DNA from: Stachybotrys elegans
Taxonomy: Eukaryota; Ascomycota; Sordariomycetes; Hypocreales; Stachybotryaceae
DNA: 64,000 bases
Assembly: GCA_020746835.1 (NCBI GenBank)
Contig: JAGPNK010000001.1
Span: forward strand, 2,728,001 to 2,792,000
Reading direction: 5' to 3'
Shown here: in pieces, positions 22,083 through 33,100 of the stretch
Position numbering within the stretch: the first letter of the stretch is position 1
How the letters are laid out: each line of letters starts with the position of its first letter
The notes under the pieces: model-generated
The model's database searches: none
Seen by the model: the letters and a program-made list of their open reading frames with translations, nothing else
What the model was told of the DNA's origin: nothing
Made by a program: the position numbers and the translations under genes

Positions 22083-23724
22083 TTTGTAAAGAGTCGCGCA
22101 AATGGTCGTAGAGTCGATTGCGGAGGGGATGTGATGGGAATATGTGAAGGTTGAGGAAGCCGATGGTCGATTTTCCCGATAGTGGCCGGTTGCTCGAATG
22201 TTGAATTTCTAAGCACCTCGACCAATCAGGTGGGTAATTGCTCCCGCGCGATTCCTGCATCACACCCCTACCTGATTAATTTTTATTCTACTTTACAGAC
22301 ATTGCGATAACTTACGTCATTTAGCCTTTTTATTGCGACAAGCGAGAATTCAAGAGTGTAAAGATGTGATTTTGCGATTTCAGTGTTGATATTGTCTGGC
22401 GCATCGCAATGAACAAACCTTTTATTCGCGAAGTCCAAATCTACAGCAATTACTTGCCTACTTACCTATAGATGGGTAGGCCAATTGCCCGTTTCGTCTA
22501 TTTTTCGTGTGTCTGTAAAGCTGCCGGCCGGAGGAGCAGCACGGCACTTGCCTGGTAGCAATATGCATGCACCTACCTTGTTTCTCCACCTTCATCCCAA
22601 CACGATTGATCTTTTTGATCTTTTTATTCTTTATTTTCTTTACGCTTCCATCTTGAGGAGAGCAACAGGAAAGTGCTGTATCAATATCAGCGCCCGTATT
22701 TCATGGAGACAGTATGAACGAGCTACAATGTTCGGCAATAACACTCAGTTGATCGCCCAAGATACCACACATGAGAAAATACGAGAACCTCCCATGAACA
22801 AGTCTACAATCATTAAGATATAGCAATACGGGGCGGAGCGTCGAGGGTCCTGTGACACATGCCTCGCTCACAGTGCCAGCCACAACTCAACTACAATACC
22901 AAAATGACCAGAAAAGGGTAGCAGGTGGCTGAGCCGCGCCGGCATGCTTCGCTCCAATATCCCGCCCGCAAGACCCTTCTATCTTGCTCGTGGCCGGCGC
23001 TAGGACGCTTCTTGGGAAGCGGCACGCCCGGGTTATCAAAGTTTATTGTCACCTCTAACCCGGCTTGGAGCATGGGACGGACCCCGAGGATAAACAAGCT
23101 GCAGAGTATGGAATGCTTCTGAGTCGGCCATCAGAGTTCGTCCGCGTATGCAGTCATACACCTCTCCTCAAGGCCCGTCTGGGTCATGCTAATGGTGTCT
23201 TGTCGTACAGCATATGAGCAGCAGTCAGATGTGCAGCTGCGTGAAACTCTAGGATGGTGCTGATACTCGCAGAGGCCAGAGAGATACAGGCTTGCTCCAA
23301 CAGAGTCGCTCTGCCCGCCTTATCCCAAGAACCAAACGCCACGTCCTCCTATAGAGGGATGGCGTGGAGGGACGATGCCCTGCGGCTTTCCTGTTTTGGA
23401 CGGCTGCCAACTCGTTCAGCACACAGAAATTATTGAACTCGGGGCCGTCAGGGCGTGCGCCATCTCGTCTGGGAAGATGATCGCCTCATTACGTGGGTGG
23501 ATTCGGCTGCCGGCTGGAGTGGCATGTGATGACCTCCCGCCGTTGGCTCTTGTTGCGTCTTCTTAAGGAACCAGCCACCCATATCCAGGTGTAAACAGCA
23601 GTCCCCGCACACAAGCCATATACCAGACTGTTGCCCCGAGCCCTCTCTTTTCTCTCTTCCCGTCTTTCACTATCGTACATAGTCGCATCTCAAGCGCCGA
23701 TATACCGGATCATACTCGCCCACC
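22083..23724. other. Intergenic region between COX17 and the sHSP gene
   Basis: This 1.6 kb interval starts with the COX17 promoter, including a CCAATCAG at 22222-22229. It then runs through AT-rich DNA (about 22,270-22,800) and mixed sequence without a convincing gene. Open frames here are short and match no family I recognise. Confidence 0.5.
22222..22229 (+). promoter_or_regulatory. CCAAT box (CCAATCAG) upstream of COX17
   Basis: CCAATCAG lies 140 bases upstream of the COX17 start. It is the same 8-mer and nearly the same distance as in the CYT1 promoter. The orientation relative to the gene is reversed, which the HAP complex tolerates. Function is inferred. Confidence 0.4.
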
Positions 23725-24750
23725 ATGCCTGCGCAGTACAACGGCATCAGCGTCTGGGACTTTGAAACCCCAGAGTACCCTGGCTGCGGCATCGAATATG
23801 CCGTTCGCCGCACCAGAGAGAACCCGCCACCCCTACCACGCCCTGCTCGACACACTGACATGCTGCAACACGAAACGGCACCCAACCTGGACACCATGCC
23901 GCTTTGGATGCAACCTGAGTGGCCTTTTGGATTGGATGTCCCCCCGCTTCCCTATGAGACTCACGCTCTCCAGGCATGGGGACCCCATTATACACGCCCA
24001 GACTCGTCGTCACCCACGCCTGTTCGCGCCAGGCCCGTCGAGGCTCTTCCTGAGAGGCCTAAGGCGCCCGACAGCCCACCGCCCCTTGATCACTCACAGA
24101 CACCACCCAGGCAGGACCCGACTGGAGCACTACGAACACCTCCAGGCGGATGGGCTCGCAGTCCTACCATCAGGTGCAGGGGGATCTACCGCCCGGGCGC
24201 TCGACGGTCTGGTCCGCCCCCGGTCCCCCGGCATCGGAGCCGTGCATCAGCTGGACCGGCCGACGCTCCGCCCGACCCCACCCGGACCACCCAAGTAGAC
24301 CCCGGACGCAAGCCGAGCCGATCGCGCAGGTCGGCGCGTGGGAGGGCACAATCTCCCACGGACAAGCCTGTGCCGGAAGACCAGGAAACCTCTCTCCGCC
24401 CTGTGGTAGACGTCTTCAACACAGAGCAAGCCTTCATTGTACACGCCGTCCTGCCAGGCGCGAAGGAGGAAGATATTGATGTCATCTGGAACTACAACCA
24501 GGGCTCTCTGACCATCACGGGCAACCTGACACCTCCCGGAGGCGAGACGTTTCTCCAGACCCTGGTGACTGGTGAACGCAAGTTCGGACACTTTGAGCGC
24601 AGCATCACGATCCCCCCTGCACATGTTTCTCTCAAGGAGGATGTCGATGGACTCGCCATTTCAAAAAGCATGGCGGATGGTATTCTTGTCATCACGCTGC
24701 CCAAAATCGAGAAGGAATGGACCGAGATCCTGGCGGGAGATATTGTCTAA
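23725..24750 (+). CDS. Small heat-shock protein (Hsp20/alpha-crystallin) with long disordered N-terminus
   Basis: This single exon encodes 341 residues. Residues 1-80 are aromatic and Pro-rich (VWDFETPEYPG, MPLWMQPEWPFGLD). Residues 80-220 are Pro/Arg/Ser-rich and without predicted fold. The alpha-crystallin domain covers about 224-335: LRPVVDVFNTEQAFIVHAVL, then LTITGNLTPP, then GERKFGHFERSITIP, ending in the family GILVITLPK box. There is little C-terminal extension and no I-x-I motif. sHSPs hold unfolding proteins in a refoldable state without ATP. The N-terminal arm is much longer than usual for fungal Hsp30-type proteins; a missed intron in its GC-rich middle (24,000-24,350) is possible, although the frame is open throughout. 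Confidence 0.85.
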   Translation: MPAQYNGISVWDFETPEYPGCGIEYAVRRTRENPPPLPRPARHTDMLQHETAPNLDTMPLWMQPEWPFGLDVPPLPYETHALQAWGPHYTRPDSSSPTPVRARPVEALPERPKAPDSPPPLDHSQTPPRQDPTGALRTPPGGWARSPTIRCRGIYRPGARRSGPPPVPRHRSRASAGPADAPPDPTRTTQVDPGRKPSRSRRSARGRAQSPTDKPVPEDQETSLRPVVDVFNTEQAFIVHAVLPGAKEEDIDVIWNYNQGSLTITGNLTPPGGETFLQTLVTGERKFGHFERSITIPPAHVSLKEDVDGLAISKSMADGILVITLPKIEKEWTEILAGDIV

Positions 24751-25296
24751 CTGTCCGTAGTTGTGTCAGAGCCTCAGCTTAGGCTGTCAGAGCTCTTACT
24801 GCGCGGCGAAACCCTGCGAATCTTTTTGCTGCTTTCTTGATCCTTTCTCATCAGCATTAATACCAACCGTTAAGTACTTGTGGGTGACGCCAGAGAATCA
24901 GTTATTGGAAGAGAACATGTTTTGTGACCAATGGCACCCTAAATATATCAATGACTGTATTTTGTGGTAAGCAGGTACCAGTTCCGATGCCATCTGCGCC
25001 TAAGCCTATGCTGTGGGTATATGCTGGAGTACATGTTCGGTTGCGCAGCGTGCTTGAGATAAGCACGAGTTTCTGCGAACCCAAGGTGGTGGTGGAATGA
25101 CAATGATGAAGGGATGATGTGCCTGACGGAGCTCTAGTCATGTCATCCATCATACATAATGTAATAGAAGAGAAGGGGGAATAAAAGGCCAACCGGAGAC
25201 CTGGATGAGAAGAAGATGAAGACAAAGAAAAGAAAAAAGTCAACGAAAACCCATTACTTATGACGTTAGATCATCATCCAATACAAGACATGTCGC
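24751..25296. other. Convergent 3' interval
   Basis: This 546 bp stretch separates the ends of the sHSP gene and the next minus-strand gene. No coding signal or repeat of note is seen. Confidence 0.6.
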
Positions 25297-26886
25297 TTAG
25301 TTATTCAGCTCGCCAGTAATCTCCTCGCGGACGTGACGACTCCACTTGAGGATGGCGGCCTCAAAGTCTATCCAGACCTGAGGTCCTGTGTTGTAGGCCA
25401 GCCCAAGACCATCAACTGACAACATGACCTCAAACCGCAGCTCGGCAGCCTTGGCCCAGTACCGCAGGTTGTCAGCGCAGCGGTACGGCTTCTGCGTGTC
25501 AGTGTGGTACGTGGGAATACCACCGAAGCGCCTCCTGGAGCGCTTGACGATGGCGTTGTGTAGCTTCACGAGGCGCAGGCCGTTCTGCATGGCCTCGAGG
25601 AAAGGCGTAGGGAGGCTGGCAGCCTCGGCTGCCGGCGCCCATTCGGGCAAGGGCTCCGCCTCAGTATCCATGGACATGAGGAATGCTCGCTCACGCTCTC
25701 GCTCGCGGCCTGACCAGTCTCCGGCAAGCCAGGTCCAGCTTTTACGCTCGGCCCGCTCGGCGCTCTCGATCTCATCTTCCTTGTGAAGAATCTCGAAGAC
25801 GCTGGCGATCCAGTCATCCATCGTTTTAATCTCTTCGTCCTTCATGCCGCCCCGGAAATTCCGGGTAGCCATCTGCTTCAGCACCTCCATGACGCCGAGT
25901 AGATCGGCCCTGACTTGCTTCTCAGGTTTGATGGAGTCCAGAACATCGGGCAGGTCGTGCGCCGTGTAGTACATCTTGGCGGCGCGGATGGCTAGTGTTG
26001 TGAGGTCGAGTATGTTCATGCCCTGGAGCTCGTACCACCCTTGGCTGTTCTCCTCGGGCATATTTGGATAGTTGGGTGAGTTGGGCGGCTTCGAATAGGT
26101 CCCTTGTTTGCGTTCGCGTACCTCTCCCAGCGCTTGTTTGGCCAACTCCAATGCATGTTGCAGCTCGGCCCTGAGCTCCTGGATCGTCGGAGGCTTGGGG
26201 ACCACCTTCTCCTTGTGATGGTAGGTGCTGACGGTAGGGGGTAGCATTCCCGACTCGGATTCAGCGTAGCCGTCGTCGAAAAATTCGTCGCCCTCTTCAT
26301 ACTCGCCCACTGGGGATTCGACCATACTGCCAAACTGCAGATCACCAGACTCGGGGCTGCTGCCCATGGATGCAAAGGAGGTATCGCCGTCGGTGGTTAT
26401 GACTCTCGGGATACCCCTGATTGTACCATCGAGGACCGACATATCCAAGTTGGCCTTGGGCTGCTTCTTGCGGGCGAGCTGGCCGCCCTTGCCATCGAGC
26501 AGGCCGGTACGGGCAAAGTAGTACTGCAGATGGGCGATGCTGCCCAGGCTCATGACACTCTCGCGTGAACGGGCGCTCGCGGCGAAATCGGTGCCCTGGG
26601 GCCGCATATAGCCACGCCTCCGGGTTCGGCCGTCGTGACCCATCGATTGCCGAGAGAGATTCGAGACATCAGAGCGACGGGATTGGTACGAGGCGGAAGA
26701 CTGCCTGGAGAAGTCACTGCTGAGGGACTCCCGCGAGGGGGCACTGCTAGAGGCGCGGGACATGGACGAAGCCGTGGACACGCATCGCGACCTGTCGGTG
26801 TAGAGTCCGAGAGCGGGCGTGGGTGCGTGGTCTGGAGACGGCGACTCGGCTCGGAAGGCGGGCTGCTGTTCGTCTGCAGTGGCCAT
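25297..26886 (-). CDS. Conserved-looking fungal protein, unrecognised (529 aa)
   Basis: The single exon starts at MATADEQQPAFRAESP. Residues 30-95 are Ser/Arg-rich (SRASSSAPSRES, SRQSSASYQSRR), a likely phosphorylated disordered tail, followed by RRRGYMRPQGTDFA and a short conserved-looking YYFARTGLLDGKGGQLARK. An acidic stretch near 200 precedes a mostly helical C-terminal half (about 235-525). That half contains IQELRAELQHALELAKQALG, a Trp/Tyr-rich core, RERERERAF and a final helix WSRHVREEITGELNN. No membrane segment, signal peptide or catalytic motif is evident. The long unbroken frame and domain-like layout make it a confident gene of unknown function. Confidence 0.75.
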   Translation of the reverse strand: MATADEQQPAFRAESPSPDHAPTPALGLYTDRSRCVSTASSMSRASSSAPSRESLSSDFSRQSSASYQSRRSDVSNLSRQSMGHDGRTRRRGYMRPQGTDFAASARSRESVMSLGSIAHLQYYFARTGLLDGKGGQLARKKQPKANLDMSVLDGTIRGIPRVITTDGDTSFASMGSSPESGDLQFGSMVESPVGEYEEGDEFFDDGYAESESGMLPPTVSTYHHKEKVVPKPPTIQELRAELQHALELAKQALGEVRERKQGTYSKPPNSPNYPNMPEENSQGWYELQGMNILDLTTLAIRAAKMYYTAHDLPDVLDSIKPEKQVRADLLGVMEVLKQMATRNFRGGMKDEEIKTMDDWIASVFEILHKEDEIESAERAERKSWTWLAGDWSGRERERERAFLMSMDTEAEPLPEWAPAAEAASLPTPFLEAMQNGLRLVKLHNAIVKRSRRRFGGIPTYHTDTQKPYRCADNLRYWAKAAELRFEVMLSVDGLGLAYNTGPQVWIDFEAAILKWSRHVREEITGELNN

Positions 26887-29800
26887 GTGTGATGCAGTGT
26901 GTATGTATGTATGTCGGATATTTGGTCAGGCAATTGCTCGGCTGCGGCGAGGTCGACTCTGGGGAAATCCAAGGCGTGTATGTATGCTGCCTAGGAAAGA
27001 AGGAGAGATTGAGCAGCGGCTCTAGGAGTGCTGACAAGGATGCAATTAGAATTATAGCTACGTCGAGTGTACCCGAGAAACAAGTTGAAACGATGGACGC
27101 GGAGGACCAGAGGAACTGCACGGCAGCTGCAAGGCGGAAACGATGGTGATCAGTGATGCAGTGGTGAGGAATTGGCTAGGCAGGAACCGATGATCGACCG
27201 TCTATGCTGGGGGGGCATACGAAGATGGTACTGGCAGTGAGCGTTGTACATGGCATGTTTCGCGGAGAGGATTAGCAGACACGGGATGAGTGGACGGACG
27301 TCGATGATATGTGGGCAGAAGCCACTACGATCAGGGGTTTGGGCCGTTCGTCTGGGGCGGCATGTGGTTGGACGGTTCCAGGGTTCATAAATTAATTCGC
27401 GTCGGTAGGGCAAGGTACAAGCGGCGGCGATTGACGAGTCGCGAGGGCGGACGCGTCAGACCCAAAGGCCAAAGGTGACGACGGAGAACAGAACCAGGGA
27501 TGTTTAACCAGCCCAGGGAGCAAGCATCGCATCGTTTCGATCCCACGACACGCTCGCCCTCGGATATTTTGGTTGGATTCTCGCGGAGTGATGGCAGGTC
27601 TGGTCGTCGTCATGGACCAACCACTGAGACATGTTAGTACTCCGTATCCGACCGAACCTAGGTTTGTAATATTGACCTTTGGTCTCCACCGGATCGTGTC
27701 ATATCCCTGGGCAACGGCGCCGTTGGGAAGCCAGTCAGATCAGTGGCCGAGGCGGAATAAGGAAGAAGGCGGAGCCCGGGAGGGAGGGAGGGAAACGGGA
27801 ACGGTTCTGGAAGTGCCGTCTCAGCTATAACAGGCTCGTTATTGCAGGCTTGACGGCTGACGGGATCCTGAAATTGCCCTCCACCGTTGCTAGAATGCAG
27901 TACCAGTAGATGCTATGAAGCTGTTGCACCAAACCTACACCTACCTACAAGCACTTACGTATGTACATCACACGACGGGTCACACGTACCTGCCTCGCCT
28001 GTCTCGCGCCGTCTTAAGCTCCAATGATTGCAAGTGCCTTAGTGCCTTGGGTCTTGCCTTCTCTCACAGGGACATGCCTGCCTGCTTTCCACTGCACAGG
28101 AGCACCTGCCTCAGCTCCTAGAGAAGATGTGGGATCGAGCCAACCCACATACCTAGTATCATGTGACAAAAGGACAGCACTCACATGCAATCCCGCCTCG
28201 CCGATTATGTCGACATGTATGGGGTTGGGGTCCCGATAATTCATTTGTCGAGCGCGCGCACATCGTTCATGCAGCTCTCAGCTATGGCCGTGCGCCGCTT
28301 GATCTCCAGCTGCTGTTTGGTACCCGGTCCTTGGAACGGTTGAACACAGACATGCACACGGACGCGGCGGGCAACACCACGTGCTTGTCCAGGTCCCGTC
28401 CTCGGCATGCTGGACAGCGTCGAGAAGGGAGCACGAAGGCGGCCATCTCAGGACCCAGAATCCAGGATCGGATCACGAGGGAGAAACACAATATGCATCG
28501 CCCGCCAATCCCTAGGAAGGGATGCCAAATACAGGGCGCCGCCCAGCCACAGAAATAGGTCCCGGATTCCAACAGGAGACGGATGAGACTGGATAGAGAG
28601 ACGGCCGGCCCAAACCAGCTCTTTCTCTGCTTCCTCATCAACCAGGAATAGGAGAACACTACCGACTAGGTAGGTAGACCAGGGAGGACTGCCGGGTTGT
28701 CAGAGCAGCAGGCTCGCCATAATTTGGTACGGGTACGGATACCTGGTTCTCTTTTGATTGCATGCAAAAATTCCAGCGTTCTTGTTTGTCAAGGTGTTGA
28801 AGCTGGTTGCTCCCCCCGCCTCTCTTCTTCTCTTTCTTCCTCTTTTGTGCTGTCTTCAATTTTTCTTTGGCTGCAATATCTGCCTTGTTCATGGTCCATT
28901 CGTTTGCGAATTTTCCTTATTTGTTTTGTTTTTGAAACCGCTCCCGTTGTCCTACGTGGAAACAATAGGCCATACAGTATTACCCATACCTACATAGGTA
29001 GTACGACGTGTTATTGCCTCGCCTCTGCCTCGCCTCAGCGTATGAGCCTCAGAGAGCCACACTCGTTTCAGACAGACAAGACTGCTACCCCTTTACTATT
29101 CTCCGTACCCCGTTCATCTCATTGTCATTGCTGGCCGTGGCGGGACACAGGAAACGGGACTATTTGCAGCCTATCGCAGTTATAGACAGGGCATGCCTTA
29201 CGACGGCCACGACTCTGGTCTCCTCGTCCTTACAATCTCGAAACTGCCTTGGACTTTATACTTACTTGCACAATCACAGGAGAGATACTTTGGCTTCCGT
29301 CCCCCCTTCCCATCTCTCTCTATCTCTCTCTAGGCATCTCTCTTTCGGGCATCTCCTCACGCCGCCGCCGCCGCACCTCCTTCTCCTCCTCCACCACCAC
29401 CATCACCATCACCACAGGGAGCTCGCCACGTTGATTGACGTTGCGGGTTTCTGATCCCACCACCCTCTTTTATTCTTCTTTTTCTTTTTTTAATGACTCA
29501 GGCCCGCCGCCAGCCAGCCATCAGCAACCGTGCAGCAGGAATAAACACAGACCCTCGCCAACCTCGCCAACTTCCTTTTACCAGCCATGCCAGCATAGCT
29601 TAAGCTCCGTGGCCTCGCTCGCTCACCCGCTCGCTCATTCTCGCCTAGTAGGTACTAACCAACAGCATAGTTCAGTGTCGTGGAAGATCAGCGCAGCTCC
29701 ACCCGCTCGAGCTAGAGCAGCCCCCTGTGACCTCAGTCATTGGTCATTGGCTCGACGCTGCTTTCTTCTCCATCTATTTCATTCATCATCTGTCCATACA

Positions 29801-30143
29801 TCCATCCATTCGTCGTTCACCCATCCCATTCCGGCTACCGTTCGTTTAGGCCTGGCCAGCGAATGGGTGCTGCAAGGCTGCCCGCTATCCTTCATCCCTC
29901 CCGTCAAATTTCCAGCACCAATCAAGCCGTCGCCAACTTGATATCCATTCTCAGCTTGGCTGGTTGTGTCACCTATCATTGCCACAGGACCGGCGATCCT
30001 CCCATAACTTGGCATTAGACATTAAAAAAAAAGGGGAAACCGAACCAGCCCCTACGATTCGAAGGAGGAAAAAAAAGAAAGAAGAAAAAAAAAGGCAGAG
30101 CAAAAGCGAAAAAGCCTGCCCAACCCTGGTCAGCAGCGATTAA
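26887..30143. other. Long intergenic region and probable KAR9 leader
   Basis: This 3.3 kb stretch has no gene I can support. From about 28,980 it becomes pyrimidine-rich, with CCG and CAC microsatellites at 29361-29415. It then carries an A-rich tract (30024-30112) just before the KAR9 start. Short open frames in 29,008-29,941 would be upstream ORFs if transcribed. Confidence 0.5.
29361..29415 (+). repeat. Compound microsatellite (CCG/CTC/CAC-CAT units)
   Basis: Runs of GCC, TCC/CTC and CAC/CAT triplets follow each other over about 55 bases within the presumed KAR9 promoter or leader. Confidence 0.75.
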
Positions 30144-33100
30144 ATGACCCACGGCGAGGACGTTTCCACTGCCGCTGCCAGTGCATCTGGCCTGAGCGCG
30201 TCAACAGACCACCTTCAAGACCACGTCAACGCCGACTCCCAGAGCTCTCTCAATGATGCAGCCGACCTGTTGAATTTCGCTGAACCCCCTGGCGATCTTT
30301 CTCTTCTGTCGCTGAACTCTGCCGCTGCATCACCTCGCACAGCACCGGCCAATCTCTCGACCCTATCCACCACCACCAACACCACCTTCTTCTCGGCTGC
30401 CAACTCAACAACCACAACCAGAGCCGCATCCCCAGTCGCAATCACCACTCCTACCACGTCCGTCGCCCCCGACGCTCTTCGCCATCAACGTCCATCAGAC
30501 AACGCCGCCGCCCTCACCCCTTCTCCCTCTCCCTCCCCGGGCCTCTCGGCTGCCTCGCCTTCGCAGCCTCACGGCAAGACGTCCTCTCCCTCGCCATATC
30601 AGCTGCCTGCCGCCGCCATCCGCAAACCCTCACCCGGCCTAGCTGCGAGGCTAAAAGCACTAGGCTTCGGCGCCGCCAAGGAGGCCACTGCTTCCTTGAC
30701 ACCACTTCACAACCCCATCGGCCGCCTCAACGAAGACCAGCTGCGACAGCTCGACCAGCGACACCAAGCTGGTTCCCTTGCCGCTGTCATCACCCGGCGC
30801 GGCCGCCCTTGGAAGGGCGCCACTGCCTCCGATATATCGGCAGCATCCTCTGATATCCTCGTCGACCACCCCGATCCTCGCGCCTCCTCCACCTCTCCCG
30901 CCCGCTCCCTCGAAGCTGCTGCCACCAGCAACATCGACCTCCCCCAGCTGCCCGAGATCGCGGAGCCCGAGCCCTTGGCTATGGACACTTTCAAGTATCG
31001 GCTCCCCGACCACACCAACGGCAATGGCACCAAGGCGACTTTGGAGACGCGTCGCGAGCATCTCGAACGCGACATGAGCCCTCCCGCAAGCGACGACCTC
31101 GTCCGACCCCTATCTCCCACCCCTCCTCCTCCCCCTCCGAAAGATGACCCATCCACTCCCCGGACACCTCCTCCAAACGACTTCACCTCTGGCCTCGGCA
31201 CCTACTTCACCCCGAGCCATAACCGCCCTGGCTCCATCTACACCCTCTCTCGTGCCTCATTCGCCAATCAGCTTGCCCAGCTGACCTCCCTTCAGCTCCC
31301 CGACGCAGAATCTCTATCTAGTAAAGTTTCTGCCATCCCGACCGCCCAGGTCGCCGCAACTGCTCTCATCAACGCGGCGGATCAGATAAGAAGCTGGATT
31401 CACAAGGCATCCGAAGTTATTGGCGGTCTCGACAGCGAGGATGATGTTGAATGGGCAGCGGCAGGTGGCCGGGAAGGACTGGCCGAGGTGGAGAACGCCA
31501 TCATCCGCTTCGAAGAGCTCATCAACGTCTTCATTGGTGCTATAGAAGAGCTCCAGGCCCGCGACGACATCAGAAGCGTTTCGCCCAAAGACCTGAACCT
31601 GGCTGTGACGCAGATGGAAGCAATCATATCCGAGTGGGCCAAGATCCGCTCTACCTTGCAGAACGTCAAATCCCAGGTTGAGATTGCAATGGAGTGGGAG
31701 GAGCTGTGGAACAACGTCTTGGGAGACATCCAAGGCGAGATGGACGAGCTGATTCGCCTTGTTTTTGAAATGGAGGAGCGTCGCCACAAGAGCTTGGTCG
31801 CCGCCGCAAACGGTGACGCTGTCGATATCGGCGACCTGGAGACCATTGTCGAGGACACGCCACCTCAAACCGCCAAGCTTCACGCTCACAGCCGGGTATC
31901 CATGGCTGGTTTCCCTCTAAGTCCTGCATCTCCAGGTACCCCGGGCCTCTCGCAAGACGATTCAAGCTTGTTGGCCTTGTTCGCGAGGATGCAGCCACTG
32001 CGGGCCTCGCTGGATTTCCTCCCCATGCGGCTATCAGTATTCGAGGCTCGGGCTGAGGGATCCTTTCCCACTGCATGCGAAGAACTGGAGATGCGACGTG
32101 CCGGTCTGGACGCCAACTACAAGAAGCTAGAAAAGGACGCCGAATCCCTACGAAAAGAGCTTGGCGAGGATCGATGGGTCATTGTCTTCCGCGGTGCCGG
32201 CCGGCAGGCTCAAAAGATGCATGAGTCTGTCGAGCGGTCGCTCCTGAAGCTCAAGGAGGCCATCGACTCGGGCGCCCACCTAAGCAACCAAGCTGTAGTG
32301 GCAAAGAAGATTGAGAATTACGAGGCAAAGAAAATCCACTACGGTCCGGCCATCGAGCGCGTGCTGTCCATCATTGACAAGGGAGTCAAGGATCGCCTAA
32401 CCGTCAACGGCGAGATTCTGCGCTTGCACGCTGATCTGCAGGCTCGGTGGGAGTCGCTCAAGAGACAAACCACCGACATGGACTCTGTGGTCGAGGAGGT
32501 TCAGGTGGATTGGAGGAGCCAGCAGCTACGGGACTCGGTGTCGAGCATGCTTTCCAACGATAGGTCCACGATTGGCAGCGGCCGCGAGACCCCGGGCAGC
32601 TCCCCGCCGTCCTCTGTCATCATGTCGAGTCTCGGGTTCGACCCCCATACGCCCGCTCCCAAGGGCCAAAATACCCGGTCGCCCAACGTCGGCAGCGGTG
32701 GCAAGAGCCTGCAGGTTGCCAACCGACGGCTGTCAGCCCTGCCTGCACCGCTCGGCGCTACCAACAAGAGGCAGGCATCGTACCGACTATCAACGATCCC
32801 GAGCTCCTCCGCCACCACACCGCATGCCGGCGCTGCGCAGCAGCGTCCTCCCTCCGCCTTGTCTCACAGGCCTCGCTGGAACATGTCCACCAACACATCT
32901 GGCATCGATACCGGCCACAACTTCAAGCCTCTGACCCTTACCACTCCCAGCCCCTATGCTCGGACGACGCCCACCAGCCAAAAGTCCGCGTCTTCCATCA
33001 CACCCTTATCAGGATCGAGGCTGCCTACCATCCGAAGCCAGTTGATCCGCTCTGCATCAGAGTCTCCCCGCGTCGAGGATTCGCCTTCTAGGACAGGGCA

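Noticed and set aside
27500..27560. GTTTCGATCCCAC, resembling a tRNA T-arm
   Set aside because: No matching acceptor or anticodon stem could be folded around it.
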